A stretch of 64,000 nucleotides of DNA from Acholoe squamosa (taxonomy: Eukaryota; Annelida; Polychaeta; Phyllodocida; Polynoidae), in contig OX439044.1 in the NCBI GenBank assembly GCA_949317995.1, positions 52,470,166 through 52,534,165 of the forward strand, in the 5' to 3' direction. Made by a program: the position numbers and the translations under genes. How positions within the stretch are numbered: position 1 is the first letter of the stretch; each line of letters opens with the position of its first letter. The notes under the pieces are model-generated. The model did not search any database, was not told the origin of the DNA, and saw nothing but the letters and a program-made list of their open reading frames with translations. Of this stretch, positions 30,315 through 42,652 are shown piece after piece.

Positions 30315-30750
30315 TTTTGCTGGGTGCTCTGATAATCCAAGATATCCTCTTCACGCAAATAATCCTAGAAATAATCCATTATATTCATCGGTAGATTTTC
30401 CCGACTCCGCCATTTTGTTTTCATTACCGAGGCGTTGTCACGATTTATCCCAACTTGAAGACGAACGGCCTGCCAAGCAAACAGTCGACCAAATCAGGGA
30501 TGCAATGTATAATCCATGAATTAATTGTGAAACCTGGGAGAAAATCTCACCTACTACAAGGCAAAACCATCAAAATTAGCTCCAGTTTTCTCCTTGCGAC
30601 TTCGCTCCTGACATTTCGCTAAGCAAGTGCCCAAGGCGCATGCCCGACAGCCGAGGGTTCACTTCCGGGCAGGAGAAGCGAGTTATTTTCACAGGGGCGG
30701 AAAACACACACAAATATCACTATTGCTGGCCAGCAAAGGTAATTTTTACC
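30304..30750. promoter_or_regulatory. Shared head-to-head promoter of ARHGAP39 and GID8
   Basis: This is the local CpG-richer interval between the two genes. On the plus strand CGCCATTTTG (about 30410) and CCGCCATTTTTG (30309-30320) match the YY1 site GCCATNTT. CACTTCCGGG (about 30660) matches an ETS/GABP site. These two motifs commonly mark TATA-less housekeeping promoters. A possible non-coding first exon of GID8 ends at AAAG/GTAATT (donor at 30739). The first coding exon of ARHGAP39 leaves in the opposite direction. No transcript data are available, so start sites are inferred. Confidence 0.55.
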
Positions 30751-31356
30751 TCAGTTTACATTCTGTTATGAAAATATAACCCTTCTAGCAGTGTTTGACA
30801 GAATATTGATTCAATATTTAGCTTAACAATAGTGTAAAATGCTTATCATCCATGCCGAAGTTTTGCCGATTCTTAATGTTCACCTAATACCGCTCACTCT
30901 TCCCTTGTTTACATTTTTGTTCATGCTCAATCTTGGTGAAAATATAGAGAATTTGAAATGCGTCCGTCAAGCCAATATTATAGGTCTAGTTATGTCTAAC
31001 TGGTCACCGGTATGTTTAATATGATAACCAAGTGGTTTGTTTGATCCAAACAGATCTTAGTCAAAAGTAAAATTGACCTAGTTTGTTTGCTTGTCATTGT
31101 GTGTGTATTCACTGACAGTCACAGTGTGAGTGTGAGTGTGTAAGTCATTAAACTTTATTGACTTTAGTGTGATTAAATTCTTTCTGGATTGTGCAGGCTG
31201 TGAGAGAGATTGCTACAAATTATATAGAACATGGTGTGCATAGACTATGGCATACAAACACCAATATTAACAGCAAATGATTTAGAATATTAAAGACTGA
31301 GGTCTGAGCACTTCAAGTCTGAGAACGTTCTGCATCACCATTTCATACGTTTCACA

Positions 31357-31921
31357 ATTACATGAACGATGATCCCAAGGAACGATGATCCCAGAACGAT
31401 GATCCCACCTTTTGAGGAACCATGATCCCATCCTTGAGAAATGATGGCCCACTCTTCAGATGTGCATATATTGTGTTTGCATCTTATCACTGAACATGTT
31501 ATTGACAAAGTGGTATTTAGATGAAGATTTTTCCATGAAATCTAGAAAGAATTTGAGAGTAACAGGTACCCGATATAGTGACAGTAGGCTACTGTGTGCG
31601 TAGGTACAAGTAAATCACCAACAAATCATGAATACTGTTGTTATTGTGCCTAATGTGTATGTAATCTTAAATAGTCTGGAGTATGAAAAAAAAATCGATT
31701 TCAGACATTTTGGGGCATTTTTGTCATTATTTTTCATCATTTCTATCAATTTCCATGCATAAATCACCAACAAATCAGAAAAAAACTAGTGCACAGGGGT
31801 CAGTAAACATTAGGTATGAGAGATATTCTAAAGTGGGATCATGGTTCCTTAAGATGGGATCATCGTTCCTGGGGAGGAGAAAATGGGATCATCGTTCCTT
31901 GGGGTCATCGTTCCAGTAACC
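31357..31921. mobile_element. 565-base element with GGAACGATGATCCC ends and 9-base target duplication
   Basis: Left and right ends are inverse copies built from GGAACGATGATCCC repeated two or three times (31363-31416 and 31834-31914). The direct repeat CGTTTCACA flanks it at 31348-31356 and 31922-31930. A 9-base (or 8-base) duplication fits Mutator-like or hAT-like transposition. The interior is AT-rich and non-coding. It lies in the 5' UTR intron of GID8. Its end design resembles that of 28238-29770. Confidence 0.75.
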
Positions 31922-32825
31922 CGTTTCACAGTGGAAATCCTAGGTCCTAGGACAATTGACAAGTCTACCGCACTAGTACCATACACAGGTACATGTACTA
32001 TTATATTTGTCACCAATCTTTAGAGAAAACAGGTACCTTTCCCCGGACCTTTTCCTACTTAATGACTTACATCTGATGGAACACCTCATATAGTGTGTGC
32101 TCTGTAAGATTGGTTTTAATTGATGGAAGTGTATTCAGCAACCTGACGCTCATCTTCTCCTGTCTCATGCCCAAAGCCTTAAGTCCAGCTGCCACCAGAG
32201 GCATCACTGGAAGAACGTGTCTTTTAGTAAGGGACCCTAGGGAAGTGAGGGTAAAGGATTTACATGTATACGCCACAGTTCTCCCAGTGAATCTCAGGAG
32301 AATTTACAGTTGAGTTAGTACTTACAGTAAGAACTGACTGAATTGTGATATCTTGTTACAAGGCTTGTATATAAATGTTGGCCTAATCTCCTGGGAACAC
32401 ATGCCAGATCTCAAGCCCCAAGAGCTGAGAATAGAGCCCTGGCCAACAACAAGAACTTAAAAAAAAACAAAAAAAAACACGACATATATGAAATCGTGGT
32501 TAAGAATGTACAATGCATTACATAGATTTATGTGGTGATTGAGCTGTAGCTGTAGTCTGGCGGCTTTATTGAATATGGCCTGACCCTTTATCTGGAAGAT
32601 GAAGGTAGATACTATCTATTCTTTAAGCCTTTAAGGGCTGGTCGAAAGTATCATGCTGACCCTTCACGATAATACCATTCTCGTTGGCTCATACATGGTT
32701 GCATTAATGGTCCTTCAAGAGTTTAACTAGGCATGTTGAATAAACTTGCAAGCATCTTTTGATGCATCAATAGGAAATAGGGTTTTGGAAGTAGATTGTA
32801 TAGTGAGTCTTCATGTTTGTTACTA

Positions 32826-33057
32826 CCGTAAACTCCCGCGTATAAGACGCGTCCTCTACGCCAAACAAAATGCTGGGGAGTCTTATAGCTTTTTCTCAAG
32901 TTGGGGGGGCGTCTTATACGAGGGTAATTTTTCTATAGAAATGTACTAATGTTGCAAATTCCATCCTTAAAATGTGCGTCTTATACGCGAAAATGCTTCT
33001 CCCAAGAAGGGGGTGCGTCCTATACGCGCACCGCGTCCTCTACGCGGGAGATTACGG
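32826..33057. mobile_element. TA-flanked MITE, copy 8, in a GID8 intron
   Basis: Ends are CCGTAAACTCCCGCG and CGCGGGAGATTACGG, flanked by TA. It is near-identical in layout to copy 3. It sits 38 bases upstream of the GID8 coding-exon-1 acceptor, close enough to include or displace the branch-point region. Confidence 0.87.
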
Positions 33058-33122
33058 TAATACTAATGAGTCTTGGGTTAATTAATCAATTTCAGATTGG
33101 CGGAACTCCGGGTAAAACTGGC

Positions 33123-35204
33123 ATGAACCTGCAGGACAAGGCTGAAGGAGAAGTGGGGCGGGAAGACTGGTTACAACGTCTACACGCACTGCACATCACA
33201 CGCGCCGACATGAACAGAATCATCATGAACTACCTCGTCACAGGTCAGACCCAAGTTTTTGGAGTAACTATAGAGGCATAGTCCTCGCATTTAAGGCACT
33301 GTATACATGCAATACCAATCCCCAAGTGCGCCTTATAGGACTGGCCCAAAGTCAAGGTGTGCCCGATATGCGAGATATTTATTACACAAAGCAGTACTTA
33401 GAATTATAAGATTAAGTACCTTATAGAGATATCTCAAAGTTAGCATGTGCCTCACATACAAGCTCCCCGTATGGTACCTTCATATTGAACAATTTGAAAG
33501 AAATACCATGCCACTACTCATCTCTGCTTTCTACAAGATTTCCGTTTTATATAATAGCCGGAACGTTATATATTACAGTATTGAAATACCGTAATCTCCC
33601 GCATATAAGGCGCACCCAGAGTTTTGGAAAATTCTCAAAAAATGAAAACTTTGGTTCTACTGATTGAATTTTCAAAATTCAAAGACCTACTAGTATGTGT
33701 AACTTGGGCCCCATGGACCCCCCTGGGCCCCCATATATCCTATTATGGCTAAGGGGGCATGTAACATATCAAAAGAAAGGTCTTGGAGTCCCCCTTGTGG
33801 ATGCAATGAGAACTAAAAACCCCTGTATAAGACATGCCTTATACATGAGAGATTACGGTAATTGCGGATTAACAGAATGGTTTTGTCATGAAAATGCTTT
33901 ATTCATTTAATAGAGGGCTTCAAGGAGGCAGCAGAGAAGTTCAAAGTGGAGTCAGGCATTCAGCCTAGTGTGGACCTTGACACATTGGATGAGCGGATAA
34001 AGATCCGTGATGCAGTGCAAACGGGGCGCATTGAAGAGGCCATCTCGCTAGTTAACAACCTACACCCAGAACTGTTGGACAACAACCGCTACCTCTACTT
34101 CCATCTACAGGTGAGCATTGGGTCAGATCTGATGGTATGGAAATAGTGGCAAAGATAGAGTATGTCCAAGTCAAAATCTCACAATCAAGAGTGCTAGTCA
34201 TGTTTAAGTCACTGTATAGGGCATTAGACTGAATCTGGGCAATGTTTTATGTTAATCCTACAATAAATTGCAACTGAATATTTAAGGTTGATGCCCCTTA
34301 TACGTAAGGCGTACCCCATATTATGTGAGCTATTCTGGTAATAAAGTTGCCTGGTAGTATTTAACAGGTTTTGAAGACATTCATGAATAAGTAGTTACCC
34401 TTTACAAACAGTACAAATTGCTTCGAATTAAATCAAAGATTAATATATTTTTAACTCTATTTTCAGCAACAACACTTAATTGAGTTGATCAGGGAGAGAA
34501 ATATTGAAGGTGCACTTGACTTCGCACAACTTCACCTGGCCGAGCGTGGCGAGGAGAACCCAGAGATCCTCAGTGAACTCGAACGGACACTTGCCCTCCT
34601 AGCCTTTGAGGATCCTGAGTCCTCACCATTTGGAGACCTACTTCACCCCTCACAAAGACAGACGGTAGTTACCACTGTAATGTACCCAATGGAAGTTAAA
34701 GATTTAAAAAAAACTTTAAAGAATTACAGGAAAAAAATCTTATTTCGAAGGGTATTGCACGCACTAAATCACTGTTAAAACAGTATTGTTTATCAAATAT
34801 GAGTGTCTTATTGAACTGGTAGTTGTTGTTTTTATCGTTGTTTTTTTTGTGTTTTTTTTTTAATCATATTGGTAATCATCCCCGGTAATTGCACATGGAG
34901 TTTGTTTAATTTACTTACAAGCAGTTTTGGAAGTGAAATAAGGGCAGGAAATTTAGAGGAGAATTCGTTATCACTATCAAGTCTTTTATGACACAACAAA
35001 GTATAACATTATCCAATGCTTCCATTTTAGGTTGCCAGTGAACTGAACGCCGCCATTTTGGAAATGGAGAACCGTGAGTCAACGCCTAAGTTGGCAAATC
35101 TACTCAAGCTGTTGCTCTGGGCGCAGGATGAACTGGACACAAAGAAAATAAAATACCCCAAAATGACAGACTTGGCTAAGGGCATAATAGAGGACCCCAA
35201 ATGA
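33123..35204 (+). CDS. GID8: GID8 homologue, CTLH E3 ubiquitin ligase subunit, complete
   Basis: Coding exons are 33123-33243, 33914-34110, 34467-34664 and 35031-35204, joined at GT/AG borders (donors GTCAGA, GTGAGC, GTAGTT). They sum to 690 bases, or 229 residues plus stop, against 228 in human GID8. Conserved blocks include [68 protein letters not shown] and [19 protein letters not shown]. Domains in order are LisH (about 25-60), CTLH (about 65-120) and CRA (about 120-215). In the family this is the scaffold joining the RING subunits (RMND5/MAEA) to RANBP9-type subunits. The start ATG lies at the position equivalent to the human start. The preceding exon sequence from 33096 is open but probably UTR. 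MITE copies interrupt two introns. Confidence 0.96.
33589..33858. mobile_element. TA-flanked MITE, copy 9, in a GID8 intron
   Basis: Starts CCGTAATCTCCCGCA and ends GAGAGATTACGG between TA dinucleotides. It shares its central section with copy 7, inverted. It ends 55 bases before GID8 coding exon 2. More decayed stretches with CTTATACG-type words at about 33300-33375 and 34280-34335 may be further remnants. Confidence 0.8.
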
Positions 35205-35948
35205 ACAATGCAGCCATACATTCAACCATATGCTCACTTAATTATATACGCATTATGTAAAGTTCATTTTCAGAATATAATTTATGTATAGAGGTGAGGC
35301 GACCATTGGTCATCTCAATAGTGATTATGAGAAGGAAAAGGGCATACCTGCTCCTCTTGGAAGCTGACTGGCCCACTCAAGTCTCAATTGCTCCATGTCA
35401 AAGCATTACTGACATAGAGCGATTCTCAGACGACTCAAAAACATTCTTTCTACTTATCACATTTGCATGACCCAAAACGATTAACATCGCCGAATCTTTT
35501 GGATGTCAGCGATAGTCTGGTTAGAGTCGGTTTGTTTTTCATCGATAAATCCTCCAGTTAGCGGGCAACAAAGTGACTGCGATTGAAGTGGGTAACGAAT
35601 GGGCACCTTCCTCGTAGAATAACATGACATGTTAGGGTATATGCTATCATATGCTACATGTATGATTATGAAGACTGATCGTCATTTTATCTTATATTTA
35701 AGAAATTTAGTATGATTGTGTAATATTCAAAGCACTTATGAAGTGTTTTATTCCATGTGTGTAAATGTATTGGGTTAGAAATGGTACAGGTTTTTCTTCG
35801 TATTGAGCAAAATGACATTCAGTCTATAACCTTAGTGTTGAATTTCTTTCATTACAAATACCATTTAATGGTCTTATTGTCGAATTATACTTTTTTCGGT
35901 TATCATATTTATTGCCATCTGAATGTTTCGTCATCGAATGATTTGAAA

Positions 35949-35954
35949 AATAAA
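35949..35954 (+). promoter_or_regulatory. Candidate poly-A signal of GID8
   Basis: AATAAA lies 745 bases after the GID8 stop. Others follow at about 36293. Which one is used cannot be told from sequence alone. Confidence 0.35.
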
Positions 35955-38800
35955 AATGTATGAAGTTATATTCATAGATGAACACGCCAGGGTTCTTTGT
36001 GAACAAATATTAGCACTGTATTGTTTTGAGAAAAGTTTTTAAAACATGGATAGATATCGGGAGAAAGTGAAAATCTCATTTACACTCATTCTGAAATTAA
36101 ATGAATTAGGATTATAGGATAAATTAAATTGAGGGGGCGGGGGTTGCTTCCCAGATCTGAAAGGCACCTCCGAAAATCCAACAATCCATCCAAAAAGGAA
36201 AGTGTGGACTAATATCTAGTGGTAGATATACAATGTACATGTATTTAGCTTTACTATGAGACATGATTCCGCCGATGCGCAAAGGTTTTATGAATAAAAT
36301 AAAATTTAACTTTATAACGGTCACCTTTTAAGACGTCTTTTAAGGAACCATGCATCAGTTATATGATTAGATCATTTTTTTTCTTTTCTCCGTGTAGATC
36401 ACACACAGAATAAAGACCGACATGATTCGAGCGTCGTATACATCTTGTCTTTGGTTATGCAGAGATGTGATTATGTTAATTGAATGGAAAGAACTGTCTG
36501 TTGTTGAAGGAAATGCATGTATGATTGTTTCAAAGCCAATATGTCTGAAACGTCAAGTATTGTATCTCCATCTCAGCTGTTTGAAATTATTTTCATTTTG
36601 AGGCTTAAAACCTCTAGAAATAGAAAAATGTGGGGAATCTACCACAGGTAATCCATTTGAGATGGACTTTATACCATACAGTCTCAGGCCCGAAATTTAG
36701 AAATCAGTTGGTGTTAGAGCCACCCGGGAACAATGTACATAATAAAACATAGACATTTGCAGCACGTACATCAGCCTTTATATGGTAGTAGAAACCTTTT
36801 ACACACACAATACCTGTACATGGCAACTCATCGGTTCAGTTTTTAAACGAAAAGAAGGGAATTTTGCTAAAGTGCATCAGTCACCTAGCAACCAGAATCT
36901 GATCAGTATGGAAACCACAATGTAGTTGCCATATCAACTGTTGATGTTTTTCTGTTCATATTGGCAATGTTCTGTTTTATTTTCCCCTAGTTGTAGGGCG
37001 TCGACCTGTGGCTCTATGGTAAATAAGAAAGGAAAGGCCCAGGCAGTGGCAGATTTAGGTGGGAGGCATGGGGGCGTGCGCCCACTCCCTTTTGCCTGTA
37101 CTTAAGAGTTTATTTACATATTTTGTATCCAAAAATTATCAAAATTCAGGGAGGTCACCCCCCCCCTTTTTTTTTTTAGGCCGTGCCCCCTCCCTTTCCA
37201 AATCCTGGATTTGCCACTGTAAGACACATACAATTGAGGCGCCATGTTTAAGCATAAGCGCAGGTCTTGAATGAGTGCCTGGGAGCAGTAGGATTATAAT
37301 TGAAAAGTATAAGACACTAATGACTATACACTATGTCTTGAATTAACAATGGTCTTGTATAAGCACTGGGTATATAGAGTGGTACTGAAATCTATAAGCG
37401 CAGGGGTGCTCAAACAGGCCGGTATGGTAACCTGTGACTTTACCGGTTCTATAAAACGCGATTAAAATTGTATTTGCTCATTATAGCATAAAAGCCATGT
37501 CACAGAGTACATTTACTTTCTTCAGTAGGTAAATATAGCCTTGGTCTAGATCCATACCACCCATACTGTTGTACTGTGAAGCTATGTGCATGCTATATCA
37601 TCATCGAGTCGTAGATATACCGAATGGATACATTGTTTCTTTCTTTGATTTTCACCATGGATCACCAAATGCCATAGGCAGCACTGTATGGTTCGTCAAT
37701 ATGGTATTTACTTGGAAGTTCTCTTCTAGCACAGATATATCCATGTTTCAAAGATCTCTCAAATTGGTGGGATTGGAGGACAGGTGGGGAGGGGGGGGGG
37801 TTAGGAATTCCACCGCGGTTTGTTAAAGATTGTTAAAAGTCTTGCCAATGAGAAGATAAAATGTTGAATTTTTGTATAGAATTGTGTAATGATTTGATTG
37901 ATTTTGATATATTTTTGGTGAAAGACATTATAAGGAAGATAAGAGATTGGTGTAATGCTTGTCCCCAAGCTGAAGGTGTAAGTAGACTTAAAGACAGGCA
38001 ATAGAGAAGCGCCCATATCGAATGAAACAGAGCCAGTTTAGCTTTAAGGGCAGCCATGCAGAAATGACACCCCATGCAGGAGCGTGTGCGTCATCCTTTC
38101 TGCTTATTGGACAACGTGTGTATCAAAATAAACTGCGAATAAATGATTATAAATGTTTGACATGTTTTGTTTTTCTTCCTTTTCAATTAAATGGAAAAAA
38201 CTATGCAGCCAAACAGAAGATATTGCTGTTCAGAAAATAGAATGAGAAGTTGAGGTGGGGGCTAATTTTGTTATTCCATGTCCTTGTCACTAAACTCCAT
38301 GCCACATGTCTTTCTGAAGATAAGGCCAAGTCTCATGTCACCTTTCTACATATCAATGTCCTTGTCACTAGACTCCCATGTATGTTACTTTTAAGAAATG
38401 GCCATGTCACCCTGTCGCTTGTAGTCGTCTACACCCATAGAAGTATCTTTCCATTCATTAGCCATTTTCTTCAAGGTCATAGCCAGTATCTAATACTGTA
38501 AAATTCATCTAACAAATTTGAGTGATTTTATACGAGATTCAAAGTTTAATTCAGAGAAATGATGATGTCACTATGTACCATATGTACTTTGTACAAGGGT
38601 ATACATGATAACCACATTTACAATGGTAGCATTATCATATTAATGGTTAAATTCAAGTACTGCTATCCTGTAAGGATAACAATTTGTAGCTGTTTGAATT
38701 AGTTATCATGTCCTGTTAAATTAAGGAAAGAAAATACCAATTTGATAACAGGCAGCTTTCGAGTAAATCGGGAATTGAAAGTGAGATAATATATGATTAA

Positions 38801-38981
38801 CTCTTTAAGGGCCGCTGATGCATCATGCCCATTGGTCGTCATGATGCATGAATGCAGCCCTGCCGCCCTACGGGGTACACACACAAACTTCCTGAGGGTC
38901 GTCATGATGCGCCAATGAAGTGCTGGCGAGCAGTCTCGGCAATGGACATGATGCATTAATGAATCAACAGCCCTCAAATGG
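38801..38981. mobile_element. TTAA-flanked MITE (piggyBac-type ends)
   Basis: TTAA at 38797-38800 and 38982-38985 bounds a 181-base body. Its left end CTCTTTAAGGGCCGCTGATG is the approximate inverse of the right end ATCAACAGCCCTCAAATGG. TTAA target use with CYNTTTRAGGGC ends fits piggyBac-type MITEs. The interior repeats ATGATGCATTAATG words that recur elsewhere in the window. It is non-coding. Confidence 0.65.
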
Positions 38982-39898
38982 TTAACTGGTTCATCAGACT
39001 GCCGTTGGTGGTGCTGTGGTCTGTGCTACTATTAAGTATCGATAGCACACAGGTGGCAGCAGTGAATGGTAAAGGCAGGCACGGCAGAGAACCCACTCAA
39101 TAGGGGCATGATCAGAATCGAGGGGGGGGGGGGGTCACTATTGTAGCATTTAGAACCATCAGCTACCATTGATATCACCTTATTATATAGAAGGTTTCTT
39201 TTTATTCATGACCCCTACTTTTTTGGACAAAAAATGGAAGAATTTCTCAAGAGTTACACAGAGGAATTTCCCAAGACTTACACATGAAAAATGTCTATAA
39301 TTTGGACTCCTTGTAACCCAGTGTTACACTGAAAACCTATATGAAAGTCCTCGGTGTAGAGGACTTTGGGTCCTCTTTAAGAAATGATGACCCTTGGCCA
39401 TCAATTTGAGGATGGGGTCATCATATTGAAGACAACACATTTTCCCACCAGATGTCTCAATTCTGCTGTGGTGTAATTTGTTTCACACTGTATGTTATCT
39501 AAAGGTAATTTCACTGAGAAGTGATATACTTATCCACATCACAAATGCTGCAATAGTCATTTATATGTATGCTGGTTATGGTATACATCAAGTTATTTCA
39601 CTCAAGTAATCCCAAGGAACCTATGGGGTGTGTGGGTGCATGAACACCTTCTCTCTCTAAAGGTATAATTAGAAGTGCATGGATTGGCTGTCAAGTGATG
39701 TTCACATGTAGACTTTACTTGCCCTAGGAAAAGGACAACACCATAATATATAGGCCTGGCACTATAGGTTTAAAATCTATATGCTTAACTTGGCCACAGA
39801 GATTCAGAGAAGCGAATCACCTATCCACATCCAATTGGTATTTGACCTGATAGATAAAACAGGCGGCGATTTTCTGTGCTATACTGATTTATGTGATT

Positions 39899-40134
39899 TT
39901 TTTTATATCTGTTTGAATTGTCTTCCTATCTTCCAGAGAAATGCACAGTTGACCTGAACCAGACATTGTGGTGAAAACAAGACCCCAACCACCCCTCTAT
40001 TTCAAATATCAACAACAGGGGGCTTCTCAGAGTGAGATGAGATCCCTGGAGGCTCTGAGAGAGAGTGCAACAGAATCGGGACCTACACGAGAGAGCGGCG
40101 CTCTGTCTTTTTAAGTGCCTACAATTTGGAGGGG
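39899..40134. repeat. Dispersed repeat, short copy
   Basis: Partner of 10849-11410, sharing the same left and right parts but lacking about 300 central bases. The right part (GTGGTGAAAACAAGACCCCA onward) is the better conserved. Confidence 0.65.
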
Positions 40135-40639
40135 GGTAATTCTAAAATGAATCTACTTACTATCTTATAATAATTTGACATTAGAGTTACAGTCATCAAA
40201 TTAACTATCAAGAGGGGGGTGCAGAAGAAAAGAGAAGGGATTGAAATCCGAATTTGGGTTGAGACCCTGAGGTAATAAGTAGCTCCTTACACGAAAAAGA
40301 ATGCACTGACACCACAGATCCACTTTGCAAAATGAAGTTGAAGCATGGACCAAATTTATGTGGACGTAATGCCAGAAAGATACGAGCTTTCTGGTAGTGC
40401 ACCAGGTGTTGTCTCCATAGCTAGGTGGAAATTCTTTTTGGGTAGAGTTTTGGCAACATGGCTATTTAAGACTAAAAACTTCTGCTGATTCTGAATTTTT
40501 ATGTTGCCATTTTTTCTGAGCATGCCCATGGGGTCAAAATCCAAGATGGCTGCCAAAATATTGGATTTTCATTCCCCATGTCATGAGTTTTGAACCTACC
40601 CTAATTTTAATGATCCCTAACCCCCCCTAAATTGGGTAT

Positions 40640-41600
40640 AAGGAATCCATCGGTGTCATTGGTTTGTTGCTAGGACAAGCGGTTGCCTAGCAACAGCACT
40701 TCTGCATAGCAACAGACTGCTGACCTAACCTGTAAATGCATACACTTGACTAGCGATCAGATTTCTTGACCAAAGCAGTGAATTCCACTGTATCCACCCC
40801 ACTAATCAGAAAAAAGAATCCATTGGTGTCATTGGTTTGTTGCTAAAGCTGTTGATTGCCTAGCAATTGCATTACTGCATAGCAATGGGCTGGTAACCTT
40901 GCCAAGAAAGGCATGTATGTGACCAGCCATCAATTCCTTGACTAGAAAAGTAAATTCAAATTACATCCAACCTCCCTTAAAAGAAAACAAGGAGTCCAAT
41001 GGGATCATTGGATTGTTACTGGATCTGTTGGTTGCCTAGCAAACATCACTTCTGCATACCAGCAGAGAGGATACCTTACCTTAAAAAAAAGAGGGTATAT
41101 GGCTTGCCATCAGAATTCGTAACTAGAGGATTAAATACTAATAACTGAACCTACTAAAAATTAACAAGAACTAGCAATTGGATTGCTAGACTAGCAATTG
41201 CCCAGAAACAGCACTTTTATATAGTAGAAGATGGGTGACCTTCCCTATTAATTGGTATATGGAGGTTAGCCATCAGAATACTGGAGGGGATGCAGTAAAT
41301 TCCAAAGCACACATACATGTTTCATAAAGTTTATCAGATTTTTGTTTTTGTTACGAGGACTAGAATCTGCTAAGCAACCACATTGTTGCATAGAAACAGA
41401 CACAAGAAGGATATGTAGCTACTTACCACACTGTTTGACCCAAGGATTGATGACAAGTCTAAGGATACTTAAATGCAATTAGCAATATACAACAGATCCA
41501 TTAATGCTATTTCTTTGCTGCTAGAAATACAAACTTCCTAGCAATAGGATTTTCCATAGCAACAAAATGGAGACTTTGCCTATTTTGCCATTTGAAAAAC
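40640..41600. repeat. Degenerate tandem array, about 170-base unit with X-box motifs
   Basis: About six units start near 40645, 40818, 40994, 41165, 41340 and 41505. The spacing is about 165-176 bases. Each carries a form of TCATTGGTTTGTTGCTA followed by GGTTGCCTAGCAAC and TGCATAGCAACAGAC. Divergence increases to the right. The first unit holds GTTGCCTAGCAAC (40682-40694), an exact fit to the RFX X-box GTNRCC(N)RGYAAC. The third has a one-base variant at 41031-41043. The array ends about 290 bases before the LTR element. Confidence 0.75.
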
Positions 41601-41886
41601 AAATTGAAGGAATCAATTTCTAATGCACCTAATCACCTTAGGACATGATATTATTAATACATTGGACTCAAATCAGTGCTAGGACTATTGCTTAAATATA
41701 CCAATACTGGTAGTCTTGTCTGTGAGGAAAGGAATAATGAAAGGAGGGACCCTTTCTCCTTTTGCTCCGAGATTTTGAGGAGGGAGGATGTAGGTACTGG
41801 AGAGGAATCTTCAAGAGGGCTGCCCCTCCTCTTGAAGCCTCAATCTACCCTTCCCTCCTGCTTTATTCTCACACAGTCAAGGTAGG

Positions 41887-41890
41887 CTTT
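41887..41890 (+). repeat. Left target-site duplication of the LTR element
   Basis: CTTT directly precedes the 5' LTR and recurs directly after the 3' LTR at 58987-58990. A 4-base duplication is usual for Gypsy-class integrases. Confidence 0.85.
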
Positions 41891-42613
41891 TGTTTTGTCA
41901 TCAATAGCCAATAATTATAATGAACGGGTATAACAGGGTACACTTATGTAGGTATTTATTGTATGCTGTATTATGTGTGTATTTATTATATGCTATATGG
42001 GAGAGTGCTATGGGAGTCCTGTATAGGGTTTATGGTAGTATAGAGTTTATGGTAGGCTGTGGAATGTGTAGACGGAGGGGAGTCGACGAGATCTGGTCAG
42101 GTAGATTCTGTAGAGAGGGAGGGGGGAATACGGGTGAGCCAAACACCGGCGTCTGAGAGGTGTGAGGGGTTGGTAAGAGATAGGGAGGAGTTAGTATGGT
42201 GGAAGCAGCCGAGGAGGCAACACATACTCCTGGAGTAGACGAGGATGAAGCCGTTTAATATTTAGTATTACACTTAGCCAATGTAAGAACGGATTGAGCA
42301 GGATCTCTATGGCACTTATACCTCTCCAGTAGCATCGGATTGTTAAACATGAACTGCTTGTATGAATAGACTGATGTCGTGGAAGCTGTACAACCATGAG
42401 TGGACTCATCATCAGCTGTAACTGTGAATAACCAATGAACAATAAATGGTGACTTGTATCGGCGTCTTGGTGTTGGTTAAAAGGATGGGCTGAGCCAACA
42501 TCATACCACTAGAGTTAGTCTTCCCAAATACGTGAGAATAACGGAGTGAGCTGATAATAACTACACAACTTATACCACATTAATATACATATAAACACAA
42601 CCCACACAGCCCA
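41891..42613 (+). repeat. 5' LTR
   Basis: A 723-base direct repeat of 58264-58986. It starts TGTTTTGTCATC and ends ACACAGCCCA. An AATAAA with GT-rich sequence after it lies 550 bases in, placing the end of R near 42465 and leaving U5 of about 150 bases. No strong TATA box was seen. Short open frames inside are identical in both LTRs and are not thought to be genes. Confidence 0.97.
42441..42446 (+). promoter_or_regulatory. Poly-A signal in the 5' LTR
   Basis: AATAAA followed by GT-rich TGGTGACTTG and TTGGTGTTGG. The equivalent hexamer in the 3' LTR (58814) would be the one used for genomic RNA 3' ends. Confidence 0.6.
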
Positions 42614-42615
42614 GA

Positions 42616-42633
42616 TGGTGGAGAATTAGTGGT
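42616..42633 (+). promoter_or_regulatory. Candidate primer-binding site
   Basis: TGGTGGAGAATTAG starts two bases after the 5' LTR. TGG at this position would pair with a tRNA 3' CCA. I cannot name the tRNA. The same bases contain a four-codon upstream ORF (ATG at 42615, stop at 42627-42629) before the gag start. Confidence 0.45.
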
Positions 42634-42652
42634 TGGGCTTATCATTGTACTG

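Larger units (their letters stand above)
35205..40640. other. GID8 3' UTR and intergenic DNA with repeats
   Basis: The GID8 3' UTR starts here. AATAAA hexamers at 35949 and about 36293 are candidate poly-A signals. Beyond that I see no exon. The interval holds a TTAA-flanked MITE, G-run tracts (about 37791, 39122), a small inverted GATGACCC motif at 39380-39420 and the short copy of a dispersed repeat. Open frames are short and unrecognised. Confidence 0.5.

Noticed and set aside
41920-42442. 78- and 83-codon frames inside the LTR, identical in both LTRs
   Set aside because: They lie in U3/R with no supporting features. Their duplication is explained by LTR identity, not by gene function.
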